Shown here: positions 26,290 through 34,675 of the stretch, one piece after another
How positions within the stretch are numbered: position 1 is the stretch's first letter
Layout of the letters: each line of letters starts with the position of its first letter
Assembly: GCA_004193205.1 (NCBI GenBank)
Contig: RZUM01000017.1
Location: 1 to 64,000, forward strand
Reading direction: 5' to 3'
Length of the DNA stretch: 64,000 bases
Source: Gordonia sediminis
GTDB taxonomy: Bacteria; Actinomycetota; Actinomycetes; Mycobacteriales; Mycobacteriaceae
Position numbers and translations under genes: made by a program
The notes under the pieces: generated by a model
What the model was told of the DNA's origin: nothing
The model's database searches: none
Seen by the model: only the letters and a program-made list of their open reading frames with translations

Positions 26290-27327
26290 GTGACCACCAC
26301 AGACGACGCGTCCCCCGGGCGGAGCACCCGGCCGACCATCGTCGACGTCGCGCGGCGCGCGGGCGTGTCCAAGTCGCTCGTCTCGCTGGTGCTGCGCGGC
26401 CAGCCCGGCGCCAGTGAGGCCAACCGGGCCGCGGTCTTGCGCGCCGCCGACGAACTCGGCTACCGCGCGAACGCGGCGGCGCGTGCGCTGGCCGCCCAAC
26501 GCACGCACACCGTCGGCGCGATCCTGTCCGACCTGCGCAATCCCTGGTTCATCGACCTGCTCGCCTCGGTCCGGGCCGAGCTCACCGCGCACGGACTCAC
26601 GCTGTTCCTGTCGGAGGATTTCGGTCTGGAGAAGGACGCCTCGGTGCTCGACGCCTTCGTCGAGGCTCGCGTCGACGGCCTGCTGTGCCTGGGCACTCTC
26701 CCCCCGGCCGCTCATCTGCTGACGACCGCGCGCACGCTGCCCACCGTCGTCGCCGCCGGCCGCGAACCCGACCTCCCCAACGTCGATGTGGTGACCGGCG
26801 ACGACCGGGCCGGTGCCGCGCGTGCCGTCGAACATCTCGTGGGTCTCGGGCACCGCCGCATCGCTCATCTCGCCGGCACCGGCCGCGCGGCGGATCTGCG
26901 CGCCGACGGTTATCGCGACGAGATGCGGCGCCATGGGCTCGAGCAGCACATCCTCGTCGAGGTCAGCGACCGGTCCGAGGCGGGTGACCGGACGGCGGCG
27001 ATGGCGCTGCTGTCGAGGGACGCACGACCGACTGCGATCCTCGCCAACAACGACTACGCGGCGGTGATCACCATGTCGCTCGCACAGACGCTGGGGCTCG
27101 AGACCCCCGCCGACGTCAGCGTGGTCGGCTACGACAACAGCTATCTCGCCCGTATCGGCTACATCGGCCTGACGACCCTCGACAACAACTACACCGACAT
27201 GGGAAAGCTTGCGGTACAACGACTCATCGCGCGGATCGCCGAGCCCGACGCCGCACGGACGGTGACGCTGCTCGACCCGACCCTGCAGCCGCGCAAGACG
27301 TCGGCGGCGGTTCCGGCGGTTACCTGA
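26290..27327 (+). CDS. LacI-family transcriptional regulator
   Basis: A 345-residue LacI/GalR repressor: helix-turn-helix TIVDVARRAGVSKSLVSLVL at about residues 15-34, hinge with the conserved NAAARALAA region, then a PBP1-type sugar-binding domain (GLGHRRIAHLAG; ILANNDYAA; VVGYDNSYLA). GTG 26290 is preferred because GAAGGA lies 8-10 bp upstream; an ATG at 26227 would add 21 residues without a Shine-Dalgarno sequence. It should repress the divergent Gfo/Idh-isomerase-binding protein operon and be induced by that sugar. Confidence 0.88.
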   Translation: MTTTDDASPGRSTRPTIVDVARRAGVSKSLVSLVLRGQPGASEANRAAVLRAADELGYRANAAARALAAQRTHTVGAILSDLRNPWFIDLLASVRAELTAHGLTLFLSEDFGLEKDASVLDAFVEARVDGLLCLGTLPPAAHLLTTARTLPTVVAAGREPDLPNVDVVTGDDRAGAARAVEHLVGLGHRRIAHLAGTGRAADLRADGYRDEMRRHGLEQHILVEVSDRSEAGDRTAAMALLSRDARPTAILANNDYAAVITMSLAQTLGLETPADVSVVGYDNSYLARIGYIGLTTLDNNYTDMGKLAVQRLIARIAEPDAARTVTLLDPTLQPRKTSAAVPAVT

Positions 27328-27355
27328 CCTGCCCGCCAACTTCGTCCGGCACACC

Positions 27356-27393
27356 TGCGATCCTCCGGCGTCTGCAGCCGGGGGACCATCGCA
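27356..27393. terminator. Hairpin between convergent genes / dispersed element, copy B
   Basis: TGCGAT-CCTCCGGC (27356-27369) pairs with GCCGGGGG-A-ATCGCA (27377-27393) with a 3-nt bulge and 7-nt loop. It separates the convergent LacI and sugar-dehydrogenase genes. On the minus strand 27383-27398 reads GGACGTGCGATGGTCC, 15 of 16 bases identical to copy A at 22785-22800. Confidence 0.7.
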
Positions 27394-27419
27394 CGTCCAG
27401 GGAAGAACAGTTGGCCGAC

Positions 27420-28781
27420 CTACTCGGCCGGCGGGGTGAGGCGGTAGACCAGCCCGGCGGCGTCGTCGGTGACGTAGATCGATCCGTCCGGGCCGGGGAC
27501 GGCGTCCACGCTTCGGCCCCAACGGGATCCGTCGGCGTTCTGGAAACCGGTCACCAGCACGGTCGGTGTCGTCAACGATCTGGCGGTGTCATCCCACCGG
27601 CTGTAGGCGACGTACGGTTCCCGGGGCGGCTGCCGGTTCCATGATCCGTGCGCGGTGATCAGCGCTCCGCCGGACAGCGATTCGGGCAGCGCCGAACCCT
27701 GGGTGAACACAAAGCCGATAGGGGCGCTGTGCGCGGGCAGGCCGAGCATGGTCCGTCCGATGCTGTTGCAGTCGAGCCGGTCGCCGTCGGGGTTGTTGAT
27801 GGGGTCGTTCACGTAGCCGATGTCGAGCAGCTCAGCGGTCCCGCCCTGGTTCGGAACGCAGTACGGCCACCCCAGATCGGTGCCCGGGCCGATCCGCGAC
27901 ACCTGCTCGACTGGATTCTCGTTGACGTAGCTTCGGACGACGCGCCCATAGTCGCCCTGATCGTCGCGGAACGGGTAGGGCTGGTTGTCGCCTTGGTTGA
28001 CCGCGGTGAACAGGGTCCCGTCGGGTGCGAACGACAACCCCTCACCGTTGCGCACCCCGACCGCCAGGGTCTGGTTGCCCGTCCCGTCCAATGCGACCTC
28101 GGCGATGGTGGCCCGTTGTGGCGATGTGCGATCAACCGGGTCGCGGTTGGTTGCCGATCCCACGTTGTAGGCGATCTTTCCGTCGCGAACGGCGACCATC
28201 TTGGCCGGATGGTTGCCGTCGTCGGGAAGCCCGTCGATGACCACCCGCCGATTGCTCAGCGCCCCGTCGCGGTAGTCCCACGAGACGATGCGGCCCGATT
28301 CACCGAAGATCATCAGCTCACGCCCGTCGTCCTGGGTGAACGCGATGCCCTGCGGGTTGTCGAGACCGTCGAGAAGTGTTGTCGTGGTGGGTGCTTGGTC
28401 TGGCCCATTGGGACTGAGCAGGACCAGCGAACCGTTCTGCCCGGTGGAGACCACCAGCTTCCCGTCGGGGGTCCACGCCGCCATGCGTGCCTCCGGGACG
28501 TTCGCCCACACCTGGGCACTCCAGCCCTGCGGCAGGTTGAGTGAATGGCCGGCCGACTCCCCGGCGTCGGTGCCCGGTGCCGTCGTCAGTGGAACAGGCA
28601 GCAGCCGAACAGCATTCATGGTCGACGGCAGCGTCGACGGGGCTGCGGCGACATCCAACTCCCCCGATCCCCCGTCTTCGCTGCAGGCGACACCGGCGCC
28701 GGTCAGGACGGCCACCATCGCGATCTGACCACATCGGCGGCCCCACCGGACGCGTCGTTTGGGCTTGAGGGACGTTGTCAC
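27420..28781 (-). CDS. PQQ-dependent sugar (sorbosone-type) dehydrogenase, exported
   Basis: A 453-residue exported beta-propeller of the soluble glucose/sorbosone dehydrogenase family. Propeller motifs visible are LPQGWSAQVWANVPEAR, NPQGIAFTQDD, YCVPNQGGT and the terminal GSIYVTDDAAGLVYRL. The first 25 residues are a basic signal peptide ending at a Cys (GVACSEDGG); the -3 residue is Gly, so lipidation is uncertain. Of two GTG candidates (28781, 28793) the inner one has GGTGAG 7 bp upstream. It oxidises sugars outside the membrane if PQQ is available; no PQQ genes are in the window. Confidence 0.85.
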   Translation of the reverse strand: MTTSLKPKRRVRWGRRCGQIAMVAVLTGAGVACSEDGGSGELDVAAAPSTLPSTMNAVRLLPVPLTTAPGTDAGESAGHSLNLPQGWSAQVWANVPEARMAAWTPDGKLVVSTGQNGSLVLLSPNGPDQAPTTTTLLDGLDNPQGIAFTQDDGRELMIFGESGRIVSWDYRDGALSNRRVVIDGLPDDGNHPAKMVAVRDGKIAYNVGSATNRDPVDRTSPQRATIAEVALDGTGNQTLAVGVRNGEGLSFAPDGTLFTAVNQGDNQPYPFRDDQGDYGRVVRSYVNENPVEQVSRIGPGTDLGWPYCVPNQGGTAELLDIGYVNDPINNPDGDRLDCNSIGRTMLGLPAHSAPIGFVFTQGSALPESLSGGALITAHGSWNRQPPREPYVAYSRWDDTARSLTTPTVLVTGFQNADGSRWGRSVDAVPGPDGSIYVTDDAAGLVYRLTPPAE

Positions 28782-28837
28782 GACACTACTCACCGTCTCA
28801 ACGGTACTGCGCCCGTCCCCGCCACCGCCGCGCTCTT

Positions 28838-29722
28838 CTACGCCTCTGGGATTTTCAGCCCGAACCCCTTGCTGGTGATCACCTCGGGCTCGGGACCGCC
28901 ACGGATTCCGGTGTCCAGCGCGTCGATGGCGGCGAGCTGATCGGCGGTGAGGTCGAAGTCGAAGATGTCGAAGTTCTCGGCGATCCGCGACGGGGTCACC
29001 GACTTCGGGATGGCCTGTCGCCCTTGCTGCAGATGCCAGCGCAGCATCACCTGGGCGGGCGTCTTGCCGTGTTCCGCGGCGATTTGCCCGATCACCGGGT
29101 CGTCGAGGGTCGATCCCTTCGACCCGTTCCGGTAGAAGGTGATACCCCCGATCGGTGACCACGCCTGCGACACGATTCCGTGTGCGGCGTCGGCGTCCAG
29201 AACTGCGGTCTGCCGGAAGTACGGATGCACCTCGATCTGGTTGATCGCCGGTACCACCGACGTCACGTTCAACAAACGCTCGAGGTGGATGGGCATGAAG
29301 TTGCTGACGCCGATGGCGCGCACCCGCCCGTCGGCGTACAGCTTCTCCAGCGCCCGATAGGCATCGATGGTGAGGTCGAACTCGCCGGGCAGGGCTTGGT
29401 GCAGGATGAGCAGGTCGATCTGCTCGACACCGAGTTTTCCCGCGCTCTTGTCGAACGCGTGCAGCGTGGCGTCATAGCCGTAGTCCGTGACCCAGACCTT
29501 GGTCTCGAGGAACACCTCGGAGCGGTCGAGGCCCGCCCGCGCGATTGCCTCACCCACTCCGCGTTCGTTCAGGTAGGCGGCGGCGGTGTCGATGTGGCGG
29601 TATCCGACGTCGAGAGCGGTCGAGACCGCCGCGGTGGTCTGCTCCGGCGGGGTCTGGAAGACGCCGAATCCCATCGCCGGGATCTGTACTCCGTTGTTCA
29701 GTGTCAAGGTCGGGACGGTCAT
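28838..29722 (-). CDS. Aldo/keto reductase (2,5-diketo-gluconate reductase type)
   Basis: A 294-residue NADPH-dependent (beta/alpha)8 aldo/keto reductase. The catalytic tetrad is visible as Asp and Tyr in GYRHIDTAAAY, Lys in LETKVW and His in LLILHQ; the cofactor-binding AIPKSVTPSRIAEN segment is present. The substrate is uncertain (diketogluconate, aldehydes, diketones). It reads away from the SxxK gene and may be in one transcript with the downstream sugar dehydrogenase (56 bp). Confidence 0.9.
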   Translation of the reverse strand: MTVPTLTLNNGVQIPAMGFGVFQTPPEQTTAAVSTALDVGYRHIDTAAAYLNERGVGEAIARAGLDRSEVFLETKVWVTDYGYDATLHAFDKSAGKLGVEQIDLLILHQALPGEFDLTIDAYRALEKLYADGRVRAIGVSNFMPIHLERLLNVTSVVPAINQIEVHPYFRQTAVLDADAAHGIVSQAWSPIGGITFYRNGSKGSTLDDPVIGQIAAEHGKTPAQVMLRWHLQQGRQAIPKSVTPSRIAENFDIFDFDLTADQLAAIDALDTGIRGGPEPEVITSKGFGLKIPEA

Positions 29723-29980
29723 GAATCCACCCTAGGAAAATCCTCGCGCTTCGGGGAGTGACTGACGAACCAGGTAACGACAGGACTTCCCACGCGCCGC
29801 GACACTCGAGGTCATCGCCACCTGACAGCCATCGAGCGACGCCGAAGAGGAACACCGGCGACGACCGTCGTGTTGCAGATGGACGAGTGGGATCGGTGAG
29901 GACTGGCGACTGATGGCGCCCACCTGGCGGCATCCAAACCGAATGCGGTCCGGGATCCGGCTCGACGCAGGTGGTGATCG

Positions 29981-30880
29981 ATGGCAACTTCGCCCGCCCT
30001 GGGCGGCGGCCGGCACGGATGGCCGCGATGGATGGCCCTGTTCATCGCGATCATGGTCGCGGCGCCGTTGACACTGCACGCCCCCGCCGTGATCGTGGCT
30101 GCAGCCGGTACCGAGCAGCCGACCGGGGGCGTGCCCACCCGGAGTGCCGCACAGCAGGCGGTGGCGTTGGGCGAGGCCACCGCGGCCGACCTCGGAGCCA
30201 TCGACGTGGACATCGCGATACTCGACCGCCGAGACGATCGGATGTCGGCGAACTCGTCGGCAACCACACCCACCCTGTCGGCATCGCTGGCGAAACTGAT
30301 CCTGGCCGTGGACATCGTCGATCATCACCGCGACGCCGGGACCGTTGTGGGCGAACCAGACGTCGGGCTCATCGGGCGCGCACTGGGGCCCAGCGACGAC
30401 CTGGCAATGAATGAACTCTGGACCCGCTTCGACGGACCCGCCGCGGTTGGCCGCGTCGTCGACCGCCTCGGTCTCAGCGGGACCGCACCGCCTGCTCTCC
30501 CCGAGTTCTGGGGGCAAGCGGCAATCACGGCGATTGATGTCGCGCTGGTCTACCGGTATGTGATGGGTCTGCCTGCGGCGGAACGGGATCTGATCCTGAC
30601 GCCCCTCACGTCCGCCCCCGCGCTCGCTGCCGACGGCTTCCTGCAGGATTACGGGCTGCTCTCGCCCGAGGTGGACGGGGCTGCGGCGAAGCAGGGATGG
30701 ATGTGTTGTCCGGGCGGGTCGCTCTATCTGCACAGCACGGGACTCGTCGGCGAGTTCGTGGTCGTGCTCTTGGGTCGAGGGTCCCCCGAGTTCGGATGGG
30801 AGGTCGCGCGGCAGGCCCTCACGAGCATCGCCACCACGATCACGAACACACTGACCGCGGATGCTCGACTGCTGTCATGA
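29981..30880 (+). CDS. Exported SxxK serine hydrolase (class A beta-lactamase-like fold)
   Basis: A 299-residue protein. An N-terminal hydrophobic segment (about residues 17-42) acts as signal peptide or anchor. The penicillin-recognising fold motifs follow: S102-L-A-K105, an SDDLAMN segment in the place of the SxN loop, and K237-QGW in the place of KTG. Similar mycobacterial proteins are non-classical beta-lactamase-like hydrolases acting near the cell wall. The departures from the classical SxN and KTG motifs argue against true beta-lactamase activity. Confidence 0.75.
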   Translation: MATSPALGGGRHGWPRWMALFIAIMVAAPLTLHAPAVIVAAAGTEQPTGGVPTRSAAQQAVALGEATAADLGAIDVDIAILDRRDDRMSANSSATTPTLSASLAKLILAVDIVDHHRDAGTVVGEPDVGLIGRALGPSDDLAMNELWTRFDGPAAVGRVVDRLGLSGTAPPALPEFWGQAAITAIDVALVYRYVMGLPAAERDLILTPLTSAPALAADGFLQDYGLLSPEVDGAAAKQGWMCCPGGSLYLHSTGLVGEFVVVLLGRGSPEFGWEVARQALTSIATTITNTLTADARLLS

Positions 30881-31163
30881 GCATTCAGCCGCTGATCGCC
30901 CGGAAGTCTCACGCTCTCCGGTGCTGAGATCCCAGTGGCGTCCCAGCGGCACGGCGACCAACGTTCGTCTATGCCGACCGAATATTTGGTATTCATAACC
31001 TCACCGGCACCCTCAGCGCGAAACAGATCACCCCGCGGCAAAGCGCCGACTATGGTTGGGCGCACGGGGGTGTGGTCGTGACCAATCAGAAACGATGAAC
31101 CGGTGGTGACCTATGACGTTCCCACCCTCGTGGCCAAGACCGACAAGGAGTAGTGATTCCCCG

Positions 31164-31478
31164 ATGACTGTTCGTGTTGCCGTGTGTTACGGACATCCGA
31201 GCGATCCGGAAGCATTCGACGAGTACTACGAACGGGTCCACATCCCACTGGCGAATGCCGTACCCGGATTGACCGAGTTCACCTGGGGAAAGGCCTCGTC
31301 GCTCGACGGCTCGCAGCCGCCGTATTACGCGGTGGCCAATCTCTTCTTCGCCGACGCCGCGGCGCTGCAGGCGGGTCTGGGATCTCCCGAGATGACGGCG
31401 GCCGCCGGCGACGTCCCCAATTTCGCCAGTGGCGGGGTCACGATGTTCGTGCAGGATGAGGTCTCGGTCCGCACCTGA
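31164..31478 (+). CDS. EthD-family protein
   Basis: A 104-residue ferredoxin-like (dimeric alpha/beta barrel) protein. The EthD hallmark is the early segment DPEAFDEYYERVHIPLA with the conserved Tyr-Tyr and His and the later PPYYAVANLFFAD strand. EthD-like proteins assist P450 or degradative enzymes; the precise role is unknown. AAGGAG lies 13 bp before the ATG, a long spacing. An ATG at 31113 would add 17 residues that do not fit the family. It ends just before a strong hairpin. Confidence 0.82.
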   Translation: MTVRVAVCYGHPSDPEAFDEYYERVHIPLANAVPGLTEFTWGKASSLDGSQPPYYAVANLFFADAAALQAGLGSPEMTAAAGDVPNFASGGVTMFVQDEVSVRT

Positions 31479-31533
31479 CGGCATCCGCCGTATCACCGAG
31501 GTCCGGGGCTCGACGAGCATCGGGCGGGTACGA

Positions 31534-31571
31534 GCGAAGTCTCACGGAGGCAACCCTCCGTGAGACTTCGC
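31534..31571. terminator. Strong bidirectional hairpin terminator
   Basis: Perfect 17-bp stem: GCGAAGTCTCACGGAGG at 31534-31550 pairs with 31555-31571 across a 4-nt CAAC loop. It stands between the convergent EthD gene (stop 31478) and SDR gene (stop 31626), so it probably serves both. Confidence 0.88.
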
Positions 31572-31625
31572 AACCTCACACCACCCGAACCGTCGATGGT
31601 GGCGTCCCGCGGTTGGGGACCGCTG

Positions 31626-32426
31626 TCAGAACAGGCTGGCCGTCAGCCCACCGTCGACGACGTACCCGCCGCCGGTGCAGAACGACGCCCGGTCCGACGC
31701 GAGGAACAGCGCCAGCGCGGCAACGTCCTCGACGGATACGTAGCCGCCCTGAGCTTGCTTGATGATCGCATCGAAGTCCACGCCCACGGTGTCGCTGTAG
31801 GACTGCTTGTTACTCGTGACCAGCGCCGTCTCGGCGAAGCCGGGCAGGATCGAGTTGACCCGGATTCCGTACGGCCGCAACTCGAGCGCAGCGGTCTTGG
31901 ACAGGTTGACCACCGCCGCCTTCGCCGCGCCGTAATGCCCGACCAGCGGAGTGCCGTGCAGCGCGGTGACCGACCCCACGGTGATGATCGACCCCGGTGT
32001 GCCCGCGGCGATCATCGCGCGCGCCGCATGCTTCACGGTGAGGAACACGCCGTCGAGGTTGATCGACATCATGGTGCGCCACATCTCGAACGACATCTCG
32101 GCCAGGGGCGACACGGAGGCGATGCCCGCATTGGCCACGACGATGTCGACCTGCCCGTGCAGATTCAGCGTGTGATCGATCAGGTCGGACACGCTGTCCT
32201 CGTCGCGGACGTCGCACCGGCGCGCCGAAGCGTCCGGAACCGTGCCGGCGGCGTCGGCAGCGGCGGCGTCGTCGATGTCGGAGATGACGACCTTGGCGCC
32301 GTGCGCGGCATAGCTACGGGCGACCTCGAGGCCGATGCCGCGGGCGGCACCGGTCACCACGGCGACCTTCCCGGCCAGCGAATCGTCGGCCTGTTCGGAC
32401 TTGGCGAGAGTTTCATTCTTTGTCAT
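31626..32426 (-). CDS. SDR-family oxidoreductase (last gene of PucR-linked operon)
   Basis: A 266-residue classical SDR: GAARGIG cofactor loop near residue 26, NAG motif (VANAG), catalytic YGAAK and the family end VVDGGLTASLF. Complete active site, so likely an NAD(P)-dependent alcohol dehydrogenase or ketoreductase. It lies 10 bp after a second SDR with a very similar C-terminus, suggesting an old tandem duplication. Fifth gene of the leftward operon from 37978. Substrate not known. Confidence 0.88.
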   Translation of the reverse strand: MTKNETLAKSEQADDSLAGKVAVVTGAARGIGLEVARSYAAHGAKVVISDIDDAAAADAAGTVPDASARRCDVRDEDSVSDLIDHTLNLHGQVDIVVANAGIASVSPLAEMSFEMWRTMMSINLDGVFLTVKHAARAMIAAGTPGSIITVGSVTALHGTPLVGHYGAAKAAVVNLSKTAALELRPYGIRVNSILPGFAETALVTSNKQSYSDTVGVDFDAIIKQAQGGYVSVEDVAALALFLASDRASFCTGGGYVVDGGLTASLF

Positions 32427-32436
32427 TGGTGTTCTC

Positions 32437-33198
32437 CTAGAAGAGGTTTGCGGTCAGGCCACCGTCGACCAGATAGTGGCTGCCGGTGATGAAGGGGGTC
32501 TCGGAGGAGGCCAGGAAAGCGACCATCTCCGCGACGTCCTCGGGAGCGCCGAACCGGCCCTGTTTCAGCGCGATCAGTTCGTCGAACGGGATCGGAGAGA
32601 TCGCCTCGACCGGGCCGGCCAGCCGGTCGGCCATCTCGGTCGCCACGATGCCCGGGCACACCGCGTTGACGCGGATGCCCTGGGCGCGCAACTCGATCGC
32701 CACCGATTCGGTGAACCGCACGACCGCACCCTTGGAGGCGCAGTACGCGCTGAGCAGCGGTCCGCCCGCGGTTCCGGCCACCGACGCCATATTGACGATC
32801 GCGGCGCCCTCGGCCTGCGCCAGCGCCGGCACAGCGGCCTTGGTGAACCGGAACGTGCCGGTGACGTTGATGTCGAGGATGCGGGTGAACTCCTCGTCGG
32901 TGAGATCGACCACCGGCTTGGCGATCTCGATGCCGGCGTTGTTCACCAGAAGATCCAGTCCGCCGAACGCATCGACCGCGGCCGCGACAGCAGCGGTCAC
33001 ATCAGCAGTGGACCGGACGTCACAGGCAACACCGATACACCCGTGGCCGAGTTCGGCGGCAGCCGCCCTGGCCCCGTCGCCGTTGATGTCGGCGATCGCC
33101 ACCCTGGCGCCGCCGGCGACCAGGCGTTCGGCGATCGCGCGCCCGATTCCGCGTGCGCCACCGGAAACAATGGCGCGACGACCCGAAAGATCGTTCAT
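32437..33198 (-). CDS. SDR-family oxidoreductase
   Basis: A 253-residue classical SDR with GGARGIG cofactor loop, NNAG, catalytic YCASK and C-terminal VDGGLTANLF, shared almost exactly with the next gene. Likely reduces or oxidises a hydroxy/keto group on an acyl-CoA or alcohol made in this operon. It follows the FAD oxidoreductase gene after 36 bp. Active site intact. Confidence 0.88.
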   Translation of the reverse strand: MNDLSGRRAIVSGGARGIGRAIAERLVAGGARVAIADINGDGARAAAAELGHGCIGVACDVRSTADVTAAVAAAVDAFGGLDLLVNNAGIEIAKPVVDLTDEEFTRILDINVTGTFRFTKAAVPALAQAEGAAIVNMASVAGTAGGPLLSAYCASKGAVVRFTESVAIELRAQGIRVNAVCPGIVATEMADRLAGPVEAISPIPFDELIALKQGRFGAPEDVAEMVAFLASSETPFITGSHYLVDGGLTANLF

Positions 33199-33234
33199 GT
33201 TAACTTCTCCAATTTCTCTGTTGTAGAGTCTTTT

Positions 33235-34644
33235 TCAGATTTCCGAAAGTGCCTTGCGGGCGGCGTGATAACCGGCCATCCCGTGCGCACCCGGCCCCGG
33301 CGGGGTGGCCGCCGAACAGATGTAGGCGCCGGCAACACCCGTTGAGTACGGCGACAAGGTCACGCGAGGCCCGAAGGTCAACTGCCGGATGTCCTTGGCG
33401 CCGGTCATGATGTCGCCCCCTACGTAGTTGGCGTTGTACTGCCCCATCGCGGTCGCCGACCGCACCGTGTGCCCGACGATCCGCTCACGGAATCCCGGCG
33501 CGAAGCGCTCGATCTGGGCGATGATCGCCTCGGTCGCGTCGCCGGTGTAGCCGTTGGGCACATGCGCATAGCTCCAGATCGGATGGATGTTGCCGACCGA
33601 TCGCTGCGGGTCCGCGAGGTACTGCTGCCCGACGAGGACGAACGGCCGATGCGGCATGCGCCCGGCGGCGATGTCGCGCTCGGTCGCCGCGAGTTCGGCG
33701 AACGTCCCGGCCAGGTGCACGGTGCCGGCCTTGTGAGCGTCGGCGTTGGTCCATGGCACCCCGCCTTCGACGGCGAAGTCGACCTTGAATGCACCCGGCC
33801 CTCGCCGGAATCGGCGGTAGGAGCGGGACACTCGCGCCGGCAGCCGGTCGCCGAGGATGTCGGCGACCGCCTCGGGCGACAGGTCGAACATGAGTACGTC
33901 CGAGGGCGGCAGGTCCGTCACCGTGGTGACGCGGGTACCGGTCTCGATCTTGCCGCCGAGGTCGGCGAGTTTGGCGGCCATCGCGTCGGTGATCGCCCGT
34001 GACCCACCTGCGGCGACCGCCCATCCATGCCGGTGACCGGCGGTGATGATGCCCAGCCCGATGGCCGAGGTCATCGGGAGGTGCAGCGGCCGAAATGTGT
34101 GCGCCGCAACACCTCCGAACAACGCTCGGGCGCCCTCGGTGCGAAACACCCTCGCCAGTGCCGATGCCGGCAGCACCGTCGGCGCACCGAACCGGGCCAG
34201 GGCGAGCGGATGGGACGGCACGCGCAGCAACGGGCCCATGATGTCGTCGGACAGAGCATCGAAATGCGATGCCGGACCACCGAACAGAGCGCGCCATGTC
34301 GAACCGTCCCGGCCGAGGCCTGCCGCGGTGTCGTCCACGGAGCGGTGCAACACCCCGGCGCTGCCGTCATCGAGTGGATGCACGCAGTCCAGGTCGGTCC
34401 ACCGCCATTCGAGGCCATAGTCGCTGAGCCCGAAGTCGCTGTGGAACGGGGAACCGACGGCCATCGGATGGATTGCCGAGCAGTGGTCGTGCAGCAGGCC
34501 GGGCACCAACGCCTCGCTGGTGCGGGTCCCGCCGCCGATCTCGTCGGCGGCCTCCAGCACCGTGACGTCCAGTCCGGCCTGCGCCAGGGTGAGCGCGGCA
34601 GCGAGCCCATTCGGCCCGCTGCCGACGACCGTTGCGATACTCAT
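33235..34644 (-). CDS. FAD-dependent oxidoreductase (phytoene-desaturase-like)
   Basis: A 469-residue flavoprotein. The FAD motif GSGPNGLAAALTLAQAG starts at residue 8; the GG-doublet segment ADEIGGGTRT follows; the C-terminal GAYICSAATPPGPGAHGMAGYHAAR matches the carotenoid-desaturase/isomerase-like family of NAD(P)/FAD proteins. No carotenoid genes are nearby, so it more likely desaturates or oxidises a lipid or terpenoid in this catabolic operon. The start ATG 34642-34644 places the FAD motif near the N-terminus; a longer frame would overlap the preceding gene. Confidence 0.83.
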   Translation of the reverse strand: MSIATVVGSGPNGLAAALTLAQAGLDVTVLEAADEIGGGTRTSEALVPGLLHDHCSAIHPMAVGSPFHSDFGLSDYGLEWRWTDLDCVHPLDDGSAGVLHRSVDDTAAGLGRDGSTWRALFGGPASHFDALSDDIMGPLLRVPSHPLALARFGAPTVLPASALARVFRTEGARALFGGVAAHTFRPLHLPMTSAIGLGIITAGHRHGWAVAAGGSRAITDAMAAKLADLGGKIETGTRVTTVTDLPPSDVLMFDLSPEAVADILGDRLPARVSRSYRRFRRGPGAFKVDFAVEGGVPWTNADAHKAGTVHLAGTFAELAATERDIAAGRMPHRPFVLVGQQYLADPQRSVGNIHPIWSYAHVPNGYTGDATEAIIAQIERFAPGFRERIVGHTVRSATAMGQYNANYVGGDIMTGAKDIRQLTFGPRVTLSPYSTGVAGAYICSAATPPGPGAHGMAGYHAARKALSEI

Positions 34645-34675
34645 CGTCGAGTTGCCTTCGCTTCTGGTCGAGCGC

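Noticed and set aside
29981-30880. Calling the SxxK protein a beta-lactamase
   Set aside because: The SxN and KTG motifs are altered (SDDLAMN, KQGW), and similar mycobacterial proteins are not antibiotic-degrading enzymes.
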